Source of the DNA: Lagopus muta
Taxonomy: Eukaryota > Chordata > Aves > Galliformes > Phasianidae
Reading direction: 5' to 3'
Assembly: GCF_023343835.1 (NCBI RefSeq)
Contig: NC_064433.1
Span: 68,966,032-69,030,031 of the forward strand
Length of the DNA stretch: 64,000 nt
Part shown: positions 1 through 14,089 of the stretch, piece after piece
How the letters are laid out: every line of letters starts with the position of its first letter
Numbering within the stretch: position 1 is the first letter of the stretch
Translations under genes and position numbers: made by a program
The notes under the pieces: generated by a model
The model's database searches: none
What the model was told of the DNA's origin: nothing
What the model saw: only the letters and a program-made list of their open reading frames with translations

Positions 1-3000
1 CTCCCCAAATGGGGGAAAGCTTCATGCTTAGGAGAAGTGTCCACCAATAGTTCAGGATCTGGATAAAGCCTTGATGACCTTAGGAACTTATCGGTACCTC
101 CAATAGTGGTGGTAATCTTTGTCTGTAATGGTTTTTCACTACATTTTAGCATGAAAAATATATATCTTAAACTGGTATTATGCTCTTGTTTGGATACCTT
201 GCAGAGATGAGATGAAATGAGATGTTTGCAGGAGGTGTTCAGATTATGACAACACCCATGATCTATCTGTCAGGAGCAATGGGTAGAGTGTGCAAAGGAT
301 AAGGGTTCAGACTGCTCATATACCCATTTGAAAAGGCAAGGGGTTGAATTTCAATGGATAAAAACTGGGTTTGATACAATGGTTTGCAGGGTCAAGGGGA
401 GAGTGGGATGTGCAGTAAATTCAAGCTGTGGAGATGTTAATTGCTACAGGCAGTTTCCTAGAGACAAAGAGTGGAGTTTATAAAGAAAATGCAAAAATAT
501 AAATATAAAAATATTTATGGAGAGTTTATAATGAGTTTATAATACAGGGGCACGTCCATGGCGATGGAGATCCCCATGAGGGTTATGATATCCACGAGGG
601 TTCAGTGGCTGTGTATGACTCGTACTGGAGCAGAGGAAGATGAGTAAAGGAGATATGTGGCACAAAGGAAGTGTTAAGTGTGTAACCCAAACCTCCAGAT
701 CTGTTCAACAGGTCAATAGAGGAATTGGGATGGACTGAGTATGACCTACTGTGAAAATTAGGGAAGCTGGGGTAAGGAAAAGAAGAGAGGTGTTTAAGTT
801 GAGCTCGGAGGGTGGAGAGTCGTTACTAAAGCAGAAGTTGATTGGCAATAAATTGAATTCCAAAAAAATTCCCTGAGTTGCAACCCTTGCCTGTCACCTT
901 GCTGAATGAGCAGGAGTACACAGGTGAAACAAATGAACAGTTGAAGGTTCACAAGAAATTGAGCAGGAGGACCCTGGCTATCCAGAGAACCTGGGTCCAC
1001 ACTGAAGAACACATGAATTAGTGGGGAAGACAAAGATTTTAGCTGGATTAATTACTCTGCCTTACATTTCTTGGCTAAAGAATCAAGAAAAGCAGTCTTT
1101 TTTGTGACATTCATTTGTAACAATCCTGTGTACATGACTGAATGTACACAGACACCAAGCACATCAATACAAAAAGTTTAACATAAACCAGACAAGTAAC
1201 ATCTCCATTATCAGTTTGGGGATGGAGTGTTCAGGTTGTTTTGGAGCGAGAATTTGGGACATGCAGTATTTCCTTCATTACTTACCATTTTAATGGCATG
1301 ATACTTCAAAAGACATGTGTCCTTCATCTGGCTTTCAATTTCCAAACTTCCAGTCAGCACATCTTGTAATACTCTGCTACTCATTTAGTTATCCGTATTA
1401 TCCACCTAATATCAAAAAATATTCTGTATAGAGCTTCTTAAGATTTCATTATTAGTTCTCCTTACATGTTTATCCTGCATGATGGAATGAAGGCAGACTT
1501 TTGAATTCCCAAGTCATCCATTTCATCATTATGCCCTTTCCAGCTTTTGAAAAATACAGATACCAGCAGGTAATCTATCTTGGAAAGGGAGATTGAAGAG
1601 AATGATCTTTGAACTTTTTCATTTTTTCCCACTAAATGATTTTGAGATTCTTCATCTATTTTGATAATGCCAGGCTTGGGCTAGAAAGATCCTAGATTTA
1701 TTCTTGGATTTATTTGTCTTTGATACAGTGTAGATTCTAAGAACATCTTTAAAAAGAGATAAGCTCTTCCTCCAAAAACTGAGAGATGTCTGTTATCTCT
1801 GTTTAGTACCTAAAAAGATCCTGGTCCTTCACAGAACTTTAGCTGAATACATATGGGAAAACCAAATCAAGTCAGATGCTTCTGGCATTAAATCTCAGCA
1901 ATTTTGTTCATGCCTCCCTCCCACCAGGAAAAGTAGCCTTCATTATTCATTGGCTACATAGGCAGTATAAGCTCCTGTCATATTCTGAGCAATGGTGAAG
2001 ATGAATGCCTGAAGAAGGTGGTGTGTTTTTTTCCCCTCTGAATACATCCATGTGGCATGCTGCAATGCTATGTAAAGATATTCCTATTTCTATGCACTGA
2101 AGTCAATGGTTCTGTATTTACAGATCCTTTGAAGCATCATTTCCTCAGCTTTGCTTGTTAAAATATATAGGCATATCACTGTGGCCTTGAATGAAATGAG
2201 ATGGATATATAGACATGCATAATGCAACCAGACTGCACTCCTCTGAATTCTACATCTACACATTTCTGTTTGTTGGTATGATCTGCAGAAGAAACACTGA
2301 GGTGATTTCAGAGAATGAAAATATTACAGAAATATGTCAAATACGTTTCCATCACCAAGGCTTAACTCTTGTGGTGTGTATTTGGGAGGAAAAAAGGTAC
2401 TGTGATTTAAGACCTATCCCACTTAATTTGAATTGCTGGGTGGAAGGAGAAAGGAACTAAGAATGCAGGATTAACAACAGCTTTTCTGGAGCTGTTCTTG
2501 TGAGCTTCAGCAAAAATGATTCTCACAGATGTCACAAAAGTTGCATTTACTATTCTGGTACATTGTCATGAATGTGTCTTAGATGCAAAAATTATATTTG
2601 ATCTCTCTGCTTTCTCTGCAGATTCACTGTAGTGGGAGTAGGATCAGGCTTTCGATAGATATTCTGTTCTGCACTCTGTCTCTGTCTGCACCTCCCTCTC
2701 TTGCACCCTTTAATCTTTGTAAGCAATTTTCTCTCTTCCTGCAGGGGTGATTGAAATGATCCTTTGAAGCAACCAGCTTTGACATTTGGAAAAGAAAAAA
2801 TCAAAAATGAAAGAATGCTCTAATTAAGCAAAACATCAGTTAAAGCTCGCGCAAAACTGTAAGAATCTGATCAGTTCTTTCATGTAAGCTTGAAAACTGC
2901 ACTGTGTTAGCAGAGGAGCTCATTAGAGGGTGCTTACTAAAAGTCCAGATTATGAAGCAGAGACCCATGTGTGATATCCAAGACTACCTAGGAAAAGGTA

Positions 3001-6000
3001 ATATTCAGAACCCTTCTCATAACATATATTGTGACCTACTGCCCATGTAGTTCAAGGAAAAACAAAACAGTTTTATTTATACTGGGACTACTAATCACTG
3101 ATGCAGACTGGAGAGGGGCTCCAAAGGATGCATATACTCTCTTCTGGGTATTTTACTGAGAACTGAGCTCTCTACTTTCCGGGCTCTTGCACACATATTT
3201 AATTGTACCTCTGTGATACTATATCAACTATGGCAATTTATTATATCCATTCAAGGCCATGTTTTTCTTATTATTTCATGGTGCTATGACTCTTAGGTGT
3301 ATGGCAGTTTAAGGTAGTTCTTAAAGTATGAACTTCACCTTGTATTCCTATATCTTACAGTCACCTTTTGTATTTTCATATTGAAAAATACAGCTGAATT
3401 TGATGGAGAGAGCTGAGGCTGGCATTTTTGCAGTCAGTGCCTGCAGCTTGTTGTTTCAGCTAGATGGGGTAGAAACAATTTTTGCTGTAAATGTGATGGC
3501 ATAATGAAGAGATGTTCTGACTTTCTTCTCAGACAGGCTCTTTGGAGAAAACTCCCTCCCTCTCCCAAATGCAGGGCTAGAGAGGTTGTCTCAGTTTGGT
3601 CCCATAGTGCTTCAGAAAGCAAGTTTGCAGAATCCACTTCATAACAGTGGTGAGATACAGCTTAAAAATGAATAATTGTGGTGTGCCCACACACCGCCTT
3701 TTGAAAAGCTGTTTAAGAGGAGTGGTATAAATCGTTCACATTGTTTTACTCACTTTCCTTTTCTTTTTTTTTTTTTTTGCTGAGCAAGGAATAGTTGTCT
3801 GTGGCTGGTTTTGCCCTGCTGATTTTCTTTCTTTTTCTGAAGCTTTCTTAATTCATTTAGTGTTGTTGGGCAGAAATGCTGGAAGAGCATAATGGGTGGA
3901 ATTTAGGAAAGTCCACTGTCTCCCTGAGCCTTGGTTGTGCCCAGTTCCTGGCATAGGTTATTTTCGATTAGTCGTAAGGTTTTTGCATTCCAGGCCTGCA
4001 GATAGTTGCATTTAGTTTATCACAATCTGTCCTGTTGGAAAGCAGAACAACCATAGGAGACAAAATGGATGAAAGAGGAATAAGTAGAAGCAAGAGGAGG
4101 AGAGTCCCAGAACTTTGGCTGGACTGGGAGTTAGTTGCCTGTGTTAATAACATGCCAGAGCAGGAGAATTCTAAGAACTGACTCCATGTGGAGGTGCTGC
4201 TGCAGTATAGAAAATCTTCCCAGCAAGGAAACACAGTCTCTGTTGTGCAGCAGTCATTTATCACCAATCTGTGCCCTAGGGGTCTTGCTCTTCAGGCCTT
4301 GCTGACTTTGTTTACTGTAATCAAGTCCTGGAGAAGATGTGGCTTTTAGATGTGAATAATTTCCTTGTATCCAGCTACAGAGTAAGTAAAAAACAAAAAG
4401 ACAGCATTGGGAAAAAATGGACTTGGAAGAAATAGAATCTCAAACTATAGGCAGGACAAGGAAGAGCCTCTTCTTATCTCTGTCATCAAGTTTTGTTGGC
4501 AGTTATTTTGGCAGCATAACACACGCTGACCACGAACTTACACAACTAGGATGGGAAGATATGGTGATGAGGACTGTGATGCTATTTGATTCTGCAGCCT
4601 TCTCTGATGCCCAACATGATATAAAAACTCATTTTGACAAAGTCCTGCGTTCCTTTTCTTTTAAACACATCTTTGGTTTTACATCACTCTCCCAGAAAAC
4701 TCACTAACGTGTTAAAGTTGATTTCTTTGATAGCTTCAATCAGATCTGACAAGGAGTCTGCTTGCAACAGATATTTGTTGGAGTTTCTTGTCTAAAGCAT
4801 CCTCTCAAACTTTTTACAAATTCAGTGTCTCAACACTATGAATATCACACCCACCACCCCCAAAATTCTGACAGAGCAAGTGGCTTTCTTTAGAAATGTC
4901 CTCTTTCCAAATTTTGCTTGCTGAAACTTCCTGTTCATATTCACTGAAGTCTAGCTTGTGGGAGGATCTAATGACATCGTCTCTCTTTATCTTAATCTCC
5001 AGCATATCAGCTGTTCCTGCCCTGCAGACTTGAGGCCTGATTCTTCACCACACACAACCTCCAGCCTCTGCCTAGCAATGAAGCTGGGAAGCAAGTCCAT
5101 AGTGTCAGTCCTGTGAGCAGGAACTTGTGCAAGGGTGCCTGCATCACTACAAGAAGCAAAGGCTAGGGAATGGATCACCAAATACAGCTCTGAACAATAA
5201 GTATTAATTGTCAACTGCTGGCAAGCAGTGGTGGCAGACAGGGCCTATTTGGTTTGCCCTCTCATCATAGTTTACCTTCCTGTAAGAAGAAAGCTGAGTG
5301 AAGGAGCATCTAGAAGAAGTAATGCTCTTTCTTTTAGGAAGAAATTGCATCTGCCTAAGGGAGAGACATCCATATTGCAATGTGGATCAGAGGAAGCAGC
5401 AGCAAACCCTTAGCAAGGCGGTAATTTGCAGCACAGCTTGATCTGAGAGACTGCTGAGAAGCAGTGAGAATGCCTCAGTCCAGACCCCTGTGCTGACATA
5501 AAAGCAAATTTCTTTGAGAGCTGAGGAGACTCTTCAGATAGCTGCTACTCCAAAAGAAATTCCAAAATACAGAGTGAGAGTGATGGCTGATCTTTCTCTA
5601 GGAAGCAATGGGCAGGGGCAGATTTGTTCATAACCCCTTTTAACTGCTCCTATCTTAGCTAGTCATTTGACATTTTCTGAAAGAGTTGACAAGTTTTTGG
5701 TCTAATAAAGACTGACTCTTTCCAAATCTGAATGCTTAGGTCCCCTTTGAGGAGCTCCCTATGAAAGAAAAGGTCTTGACAGATTCATATGAAGTCTTCA
5801 GCCAACCTGGCATCCTATCACACAATCTGATGGCTTTCATAAAATGAATTAGCAGACTTACCTGGATTGGATTGAACTGAATCATCAGAGTGAAAAAAAG
5901 ACATTTTGTTCTCCTGTTACTAGACGTCTCAGAAAATCCTGAGAATGAATCATCAGATCATCATGAAATGCTTTTCCATTCTCTGTGATGGATCTTTGCA

Positions 6001-6560
6001 AATCTTCTGAGGTGCATAGTGGGACAGAGGCACTTGGATTGCCTCTGATTGGGTAGATGATGTACTCTTAAGGGTAGTGGGCACTTCAGTTCTCTTGTTA
6101 ACCAGAACACTGATCATTCTTAATACTGAAAATGTGCCCCTAAAAAAAGCATATCCAAGTTTCCCAACAGTTTGAGGGTACTTCATGCATTACTGCACTC
6201 TGGGTAGCAGCGGACATTTGCCTGAATGGGTAGAGTAACACCTGTTTGCGTGGCTCTTTCTGCCTGTAGAGCTGACAGCCTAATTGGGGCAGGAACTGTC
6301 TTATACTGTGTGACTGTAAAATGTACACTGATGATCTTGTTCTGGGTTGAGGCTGCTGGAAGATGATCCGAAGAGGAGAGATGGGCATTTCCTTTCTCTG
6401 ACTTTGGTAGATAAGATGCACTGTTTTTGGGTTGCCCCAGGCAAAGATATTAGTTTGCTATGTACATTCTCTCAGATGCTCCTTGGGAAATTTAAACCCC
6501 GTGAGGCAGAGGCACTCACCAAACCTGGAACAACAAAATATTCCATGGGCTAACGGTAGA
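1..6560. other. Intergenic flank, no gene recognised
   Basis: AT-rich single-copy-looking sequence. The open frames here (longest about 99 codons) show no recognisable domain, have no consistent splice borders and lie on both strands. No CpG island, CR1 tail, tRNA or rRNA was seen. A T-run occurs near 3768-3779. By comparison with the mammalian locus this would be the upstream flank of PRR5, but nothing in the sequence identifies a neighbouring gene. Confidence 0.6.
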
Positions 6561-6564
6561 GTCA

Positions 6565-6990
6565 CATGGAGGAGATTCACAAGGCTCATTGAGTTCAACT
6601 GCTGGCTCCGTATAGGACCATTCAAAATCCAAGCGGCTGAGAGCGTTGTCCAAACACTCCTTGAACACCAGCTGCTTGGGGGTTGTGCCCACTGCCCCGG
6701 GGAGCCAGTTTCATGTCCACCACCCTGTGCTGCAGCCCCTGTCCCTGACCCCCAGCTGCCCTCCCCTGACAGCTCCATGCCGTTCCCTCGGGCCCTGTCG
6801 CTGTCACACAGCCCAGCTCAGTGCTGCCCCTCCGTTCCCTGTGAGGAGCTGCAGCCGCCATCAGGCCTCCCCTCAGCTCCTCTGCTCTGGGCCCAACGCA
6901 CCAAGGGACTTCAGACTCTTCTTCTATGTCTTGCCCTCTAGAGGCTTCATAGTCTTTTGTAGCCTTCCTTTGGACACTAATAGTTTTGTA
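6565..6990 (-). mobile_element. CR1 LINE 3' fragment, antisense
   Basis: On the + strand this reads as the reverse complement of the 3' part of an avian CR1 element. Hallmark blocks appear in CR1 order: a CACAAGGCTCATTGAGTTCAA-like block, GAGAGCGTTGTCCAAAC, CTCCTTGAACACCAGC, TGAGGAGCTGCAGCCGCCAT, ACCAAGGGACTTCAGAC and a CCTTTGGACACTAATAG end. The element is 5'-truncated, as most bird CR1 copies are, and diverged. It accounts for the local GC increase and for several overlapping open frames of 68-169 codons on both strands, which are not genes. Confidence 0.9.
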
Positions 6991-9267
6991 CTGCTTGGTT
7001 CTGTAGCTTCATTCTCACTTCCCTTCTCCACAGCTGTGTAAGGACTGAACCTGCCGTGAGCCCAGGCAGAGGCATGTGCTCCTCTGCTTCTTTAGATGTC
7101 AGCAGAGCTATGAGATTTTCCTCTGCAAAACATCTGGCTCAGCATTACCAAGGTACTCCCTAAGACACTGGTGCTTCATCCCTCTCTCTGGATTTAGATA
7201 CTAGCCCTAAGCTTTTGCAGAGAAAAATTTCTCTGAGAGAGCAAGGAAGTTCTTTTCTGTACAGTATTCAGAAGCATGCTGGTATATATGAAGTCCACCC
7301 TGTTCATGTGAGAAAGAAGGGCAGTAAAAGGAAAATAGGTACCTCCCACATAGAAAAAAGAATCATCAGTTAGCAGTTGGACTAAAAAAAATGTTATACA
7401 ACACCACTCTGAAACTATTCGGTAGTTTTATATCTGGTCTAACCAGTCTTTTGCATTATGGAATCTTCTCCTACATACTATTCATTAAACAGAGGAATTT
7501 ATTAGAGCAGAAACGGATTTACTTGGGATAGACAATGTCTCTAGTGCAGGAAAAAAAGGCAGGGAAAAGAGCTCTAACCGTTCTTTGGAATATATTTCTT
7601 TTATGAGAATGGCACTTTCTGCTCCTTCTGTGGTAGGAATGATGTATTACTTAGGAGTGCACAAAGATTTTCCACTGTCTGAACAGTTAAAAGCCAACAA
7701 ATACTATTGTTTTCACACCCCTTGCTCATACATGACTTGCTCCTAGTATGCTCCTCTATCTTATTTTTCTGCTGAAAGTTTTATATTCCATGCAATGGGC
7801 TTTCAGCTGCTACTGAAATCAACTTTCATATCGGCTGTTTTCTACACTGATTCATGGACTCCTAGGTGTCTCTAACTTTTTCAGGTCCACTCAGATGCCC
7901 AAAGAAAGAAAGCAACAAACAAACAAAAACACTTGTTTTGATAAGTGGGCTTATGTTTGGCATATAGATTCTCTTGGAAGGCTTTACAATTCAACAGCAA
8001 GAAAGATTGAAAACCCTAAATTAGATGAAAGCAGAAAGTGTTGTTATACTTCTACTTGCCTGTTTAGCCACCTGGTAATGACCCTGTCAGAGCAGATATT
8101 CTCCACAAGTGAAGTGAATTACACAGGCAGTGTTTATCATTCTGGTGATGCACAAGTCTTTCTTCCAGTTATGTGCTTAGGCTGTTCATTTTTCCATACC
8201 GATAGATGTTTTTTTTTCTCTCTAAAGCTTCCTTGAATTGTCCCACTTCAAGGTATGAACAGGAAATTCCTAAACAACTGTGCATTGTTCCTTGATCAAG
8301 GATGTTTCTTAGTAGGCCCTTTTTCAAAAAACGACACGCAAATACACAAACCAACCGACCATCCAACCAACCAACCAGATCAAATCCTTTTCTACAGAGC
8401 TGTTCTTTGGAAATGTTAGAATCTCACATTGTGAAAAGGGAGCAGAATTGTTGATGATAGAAAAGATGTCCTTGCACAGGACATCTACTACACATCTAAG
8501 TATGCACCCATGTACATAGATACGCCATTTGATACTTTGAAAATACAGAATTTGGAGATTTTAGACTTTGCTGAGTAGCAAACTACCACTGTCATTTTGG
8601 TTTTTACACAATTCCCACAGTCTTCAGCCATTCCCAAAGAACATAACACTCATCAATAGCTAGAACTTTCTTAATCTACATCTACTGGTCCCCTTCCCCA
8701 AATCAAACTGTATGAAGATGTTTGTATTAACTTCTCCCTTCCTCATGTAGCCAGTAAAGACTGGAAGTTTAAACTCAAAAAATTCCTAACTTACAAATAT
8801 ATGAGATTTGAATTCAATTGTATTTGTTGCTAGACAAATGTCAGCTATAGATGCTTCTGCAAACAAGTGTGAGATTATAAATGAAATTGAGCTGATCTAA
8901 ACTGTCCAAGTAAGGCACGCAGTGTCAGGATACATTATTTGGAAATAACAGTGGCTATACAGAGACCAAAAGGTCTTTATACTGTATGAGTAGGGTAAAA
9001 ATTTCAGATTTTTTCATGGTAATAGTAACTTTAAAAAAAAATAATAGTTGCTATAACAGTAGATAAAAGGGAAAAAGAAATGTATGGATTATAATTTACC
9101 ACATTTAGTTCAGCATCATATTTGTAATGTTCCTTAAATTCATTTTGGTACATGAATTTTAAAGACCCTACAGCATTACTGGTATGCCATAATTAATATT
9201 TAATTTTTTTTTTTTTTACATTAGGACTTTACAGTAGGACTACTGTAAGTAGTAGGACTACTTTTTC

Positions 9268-9295
9268 TTTGAAATATTAAAAATAATATTTCAAA
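9268..9295. repeat. Perfect 12-bp inverted repeat (hairpin)
   Basis: TTTGAAATATTA is followed by a four-A spacer and then its exact reverse complement TAATATTTCAAA. The arms are very AT-rich and there is no T-tract or neighbouring gene to suggest a transcriptional role. It may be a chance AT palindrome or the remnant of a small inverted-repeat element. Confidence 0.8.
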
Positions 9296-11447
9296 AAGAG
9301 AACAGATTCTCTTAAGGAAAAGCCTTAGTATGGTAGCATTATTTTTTTTTCAAAACACATACTGGAAAAACATAAAATGAGAAATATTGAGATGAAAATA
9401 TTTCCACAAGAGCTTCCTATCACTATGTGATACACATAGGTTTTTAGCAAAACATCTTTTCTTAAAAGGCCTCTGTTATTACACACTTCTGAATCTCACT
9501 TCGAAGAAATTAATCTTAATTCTGTTCTACCTCTTCTTTGAAAAATACTCTCAGCACTTGAACAACTTTAGACCTCATAAGATATGAGAATAACTTTTGC
9601 AGTGGGGGAAATGCAGTCAGAGCTGAGATGGAGAGTGGCAAGTGCTTAGTAGAGAGACAGCCATGCTATATGGTATCTCGGCTGTGGGAGGAATGGAAGG
9701 ATCAGTTGAAGTAGATCATGTGGTGAAATCAGCAGTGGTCTGAATATAGTGGTCTGAATAAGCAAAAGTCTTAAAAAGGATGTCCAGAGATGTGGTGTAA
9801 CACAGCTCCCTGGACCAAAGAAATCTACTTATTCAGAAAAGCAGGAGCATTACATCAAGGAAACACCTGCAACAGTCCCCACAGTGTCCATGGCAGAGCA
9901 GTGCAGAAATAGCATTCACTTCCTGTGATGTTTCTCAATATTCAAAATATTTCTTAGTCTCTTCTGATACAGCTGTTCTGCTCTGAGGAAGTCATCAGAT
10001 ACTCAGCATGGCTGAGAAAGTCCTGGTATGTCAGCCAGTGAGTAGCAGCAGCACTTCAGGCCCATGTGGAGTGTGAGGGGGGTTTAAGAAATGGAGGGAC
10101 AGAGGGGGTAGTGCTGTCCTCAGCTGTATTACCTGGGAAGGCAGAGTGAAGTGCTCAGCAGCCTTTGTCAATAGAGGTGGGAACAGGGTGAGTGGGCAGC
10201 AATAGCTTTTTTTTTTTGCTAGATTCATTTTGCCAGCAAATTTCAGATGCTGAGGTTTGAGGTGTTACTGTAGTTGAAGTCATTGCTGTAAGGTTCTCTG
10301 GTGGCCAACGGGAGCCACAGGAAAGAGCCTGCTTCTTTGACCACTTCATCCTGAACAGTTCAAAGATGAGAGAGAGGAAGAAACATTGGCGCCCTGGAAC
10401 AATCAAAAACATGGTCATAGGTTTGCTTCTACAGGAGCTGTGGGAGACCTGCATGCAAATTCAACATTGGAACCAAAGCAAGAGCTTGGGTCTCACGCAT
10501 CCTGGATAAGCATTTCTCAGTCCTCAGGTGCCTTGCATGTTCTCGGGGCAGTCTCACTGATTTGGATCAAAAGTTGCAGTCTGGATTCAAGAGTCTTTTC
10601 CTAATCAAAGCTTAATTTGAAAATTCCTTCTGTACAAAATCCTGATTGGTTTATCAGATGAGCTAAATATAGGCAGAAGTCTCTCTCTCTCTGCAGTTTG
10701 TAGCCATCTAGTCTGTGGGATAGTAGGCTTAGAACTGTAAGCTTCTGCTAAATTTCACCCCTGTGTGTTGGAACAATGCTAAGCATGAAAAGAGCAGTGA
10801 TCCCAGCTGGCATCACTGCAGCACTGCAGGACTGCTAGCAATAATTGTGCTCAGAGCTTACATTGCACTGAATTGCCTCATCAAGCATGCTGGTTTTTGC
10901 AATGTCAGCTAAACGGCAGTTTATGTTCCTTCCCTGCAGACTACCAAATTGAAGCCTCTGGTTTATTTCATGTATCCTCCAGTGTTGGCCCAAATAATTC
11001 CAAAGTAAAAAAATGGTTCTAGTGTTCAAATCTTTGTATGGTGAATGCTTGGTGGCAGACATCTTCACGTGAAGAACTACTGCAGTACTCACATTTAACT
11101 TACAGATACTTGCTTGGTACAACACTCAAGGTTGGTAAGATTCTTGACCACCAAAAAGCAATGGGAGTTGGGATGCAGGATTTGTGCCAGAATTACAGTG
11201 CAGATTTGTTACATGCCCTTCAGCAACTCATACATGCTCTTAAACTTCCATTTTATAAAATAGCTATCAGTGTTTCAACTGAATGCTTTCAGAGAGCTAA
11301 TTAACTAATGTTAGTAAAGCATTTGGTGTTCTTGGATACACAGCTACAGAAAAATAAATTGCTATGCTTTATGTTGTAAATCAGATTGCACTCCATTCCT
11401 AAATACTCCTTTCATCTAGGGCTGATAGCAAACCTTAACAAGCTCAT

Positions 11448-11496
11448 AAAAACAAACAAACAAAAAAACAACAACAACAAAAAAAAAACCAACACA
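11448..11496. repeat. A-rich (CAAA)n/(CAA)n simple repeat
   Basis: Runs of CAAA and CAA units end in a ten-base A-run. No adjacent retroelement body was recognised, so it is treated as low-complexity sequence, not a poly-A tail. Confidence 0.8.
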
Positions 11497-13182
11497 CAAG
11501 GTAAGATACAATTGCCTGGGGGCATTTTAATCAGAAGATCTTTCCTTTTCAGGTGAAAAAGACATCTACAATGAGCAATTCTACTAGCCAAGAAACAAAG
11601 AAAAGGCTTCTTATGCTAAGTTATATGGGCGTAATTACTTTGTGGCTAGACAGTGGGAATGAGAAGAAGGCATCCCATTTCTGAGCTGCTTAAGCAAAGT
11701 AGAAAGCCAAAGTCCTGTGTCTAAATTAAGAATTAGAAATGAAAGGTCTTTATCCTAGCTGTCCTGTAGCTGAGGAAGCTATTTAATAATCAACTCAAGC
11801 CTCAGTTGCTTTTTCCGCTGTCTGTCCTGTACCTTTGTGCTACAAGCCCTATTTCAAGCACTGTGATGATGGTTCATCTTTGCTTCAGCTGAGTATGCAC
11901 AAAAACCTGTTACTCTGGGCAATAAAGTGATTCCAGGCTTGTATTAATTTCAATCAGCTGATGAAAACTGAGCTTTTGCGTTTGCTCACACTTCATCATT
12001 TAGGGAAAAAAAAAGAAAAAAAAAAAAAGCCTGACTGGAGAGGTGTTGTTCTTGCCAACAGAGGGAAACATCTGCTGTGGTATGAAGCTGCCTGGTGGGG
12101 CACGCTTAGCTGAGCAGAGGACATAGTGGCAGTGATACTCTGATGGTCTGAGCTGGTAGTTTTCCACAGCACTTACCCAGTATCAGGACATCAACCTTTT
12201 TCCATTAACTCATCCTTTTTGCAGCTCTGTGGTTTCCTGTGCTTGTTCTAGTGCAAATTTCTTTCCATCCCCAACTTCTGTTGCGCAGTTTTTACTTCAT
12301 AAGGCAACAATTTTGTTCCCATTTTGATAATTGTGAGCTGCCGAGGACAGAAAAAAGGTGCTAACCACTAACACCCTACATTTCCAAGAGCCCTACATAC
12401 TCTTTCTGCTTCCGTAGCTGAAGCATTTAAAGAATGCCCCACAAGGCATGAGGAAACACTGGCTTAAAATTAACTTTACCAACCTCAAGACTCTTTGGCA
12501 GCCTGAGGATGTGCATGTGAGCAGCCTCTGGAAGCACATGGGTGCCTGCATTTCATGTTGCGCAGCTCCCTAGCATGGATCCAAGACCTGAAACCTCTTG
12601 TGAGAAATATTTATTTGCCTCACTGCTTTGTGCAGATCCTTTGCCAGGCAAACTCTCTGCGGCAGAAGGACTTCCAGACCCCAGTATCACTGGAGGCACA
12701 TTTTCAGGAGGGAGGCTGGCTGGCACTTGCAATGGATGACCTGACACACAAGGAGTGAAATCAGCTCAGCTGTCTGCCGGTTTACCTTCTGCTGCTTTTC
12801 TGTGCATGCTTTGGTCATTTTGAGTGGGTGATATTCCACCCAGCAAGGAGTATTTGCAGGATAATCTCAAATTGCTCCAATCCTGCAAGAGATTCCTACT
12901 TAAGGGCATTTGTGCCCGTGCTAGTTTTGATGGGATTCAGCCAGGCTGTAGGGAGGTGCAGAGGGGTCACCAATTTGAATTACCATCAGGTATGACCCTG
13001 ATACCTAGCCATCTTCAAAACAAACTGTAAGTGCAGCTTCTAAGCTTGATAGGGAGCGTACAGTTTTTAAGCTAAGCTTTAAGAAAACTTCCAGAGAGAA
13101 TGCAGCTTGTACAATTTGCTGTCTTAAACAAGTGAATGTATTTGAGACTTCTGATGACAAATTCAGGTACAAGTTCCCACTC

Positions 13183-13256
13183 AAAAAAAAAAACAAAAAA
13201 AACCAGAAAAACAAAACAACAACAACAACAACAAAAAACCCCAAAAAACAAAAAAC
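13183..13256. repeat. A-rich / (CAA)n low-complexity tract
   Basis: An A-run is followed by five or six CAA/ACA units and then A-rich blocks separated by CC pairs. It is an imperfect simple repeat. The antisense frame across it gives a run of Phe/Val/Leu codons that could be mistaken for a membrane segment. Confidence 0.8.
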
Positions 13257-13470
13257 CCTGAGGTATCGGTTATTCACAATTCTGTAACATTTCTGGAACA
13301 ACCACCCAGTTCAGGCTCCTTTGCATTACAATTATCTGTTTGTTTTGTTTGCTTGTTTGTTTGTTTTTTAATTAATCCTTTTGGTTTATATTTCTAAATG
13401 GAAGCAACTTTGAAACTTATGCAAACATCTTTTCCAAGGCTTTTAGTTTGCCCTACAGACTTCTATATGA

Positions 13471-13536
13471 ATCTATCTATCTATCTATCTATCTGTCTGT
13501 CTGTCTATCTGTCTATCTATCTATCTATCTATCTGT
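13471..13536. repeat. Compound (ATCT)n/(GTCT)n tetranucleotide microsatellite
   Basis: ATCT units are interrupted by a block of GTCT units and then return to ATCT, about 66 bases in all. Compound tetranucleotide tracts of this length are usually length-polymorphic. It lies about 600 bases upstream of the CpG island. Confidence 0.95.
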
Positions 13537-14089
13537 GGTATTGAAGAAAAAACATCAGATCTGGGGAGAAAATTGCTTCATGATCCTCATGGACATGTTG
13601 TAACCTTCATTCCTTCCCCCAGGTTCAGAAGGGCAGCGTTACCCAGATTTCTGTGGTTGGTTAAGCTAATGAGAAACCATGGCTTCCTTCCATGGATTAA
13701 TACAGTCTGCACGCTACATGATTCTTGCACAACTTTGCTATGGCCTCAGTTGTCCATTCAGTTCACTACACCAAGTCACTGACGTCCAGAAACTGGACAG
13801 CAGAACATGTGAGCAGCCTCTCTCAAGAGGAGGAAGAGCACGCAGGATGAAGCTGATGGGGCTGAGACATGGGCTATAAGCACAGCCACCCGACCACCCT
13901 TTGGGTCTGTTGCATGGCACAGTCATTCCTCGCGGGCAGTGTGAAGCAGAGCAGTGCTCCCACCAGCTCCCCGAAGCGAGCTGGCATCTGATGCGGCTGA
14001 AATCAGTGCTGGGATCGATTTCTGTAACACCTGCTTTGGTTTAAACCCCCTCAAGAGTGTACGTCGAATCCCGTTAACTCAGACCGAAA

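Larger units (their letters stand above)
6991..13470. other. Intergenic flank, no gene recognised
   Basis: AT-rich DNA without recognisable exons. It holds short simple repeats: a CCAA-rich patch near 8350-8380, a poly-T run near 9207-9220, A/CAA-rich tracts near 11448 and 13183, and a TTTG-rich stretch near 13337-13365. It also holds a strong small inverted repeat at 9268-9295. Open frames are short and resemble nothing I recognise. Confidence 0.6.

Noticed and set aside
6432..7041. Proline- and serine-rich open frames of 106-169 codons
   Set aside because: They lie on an antisense CR1 3' fragment and reflect its GC-rich non-coding sequence.
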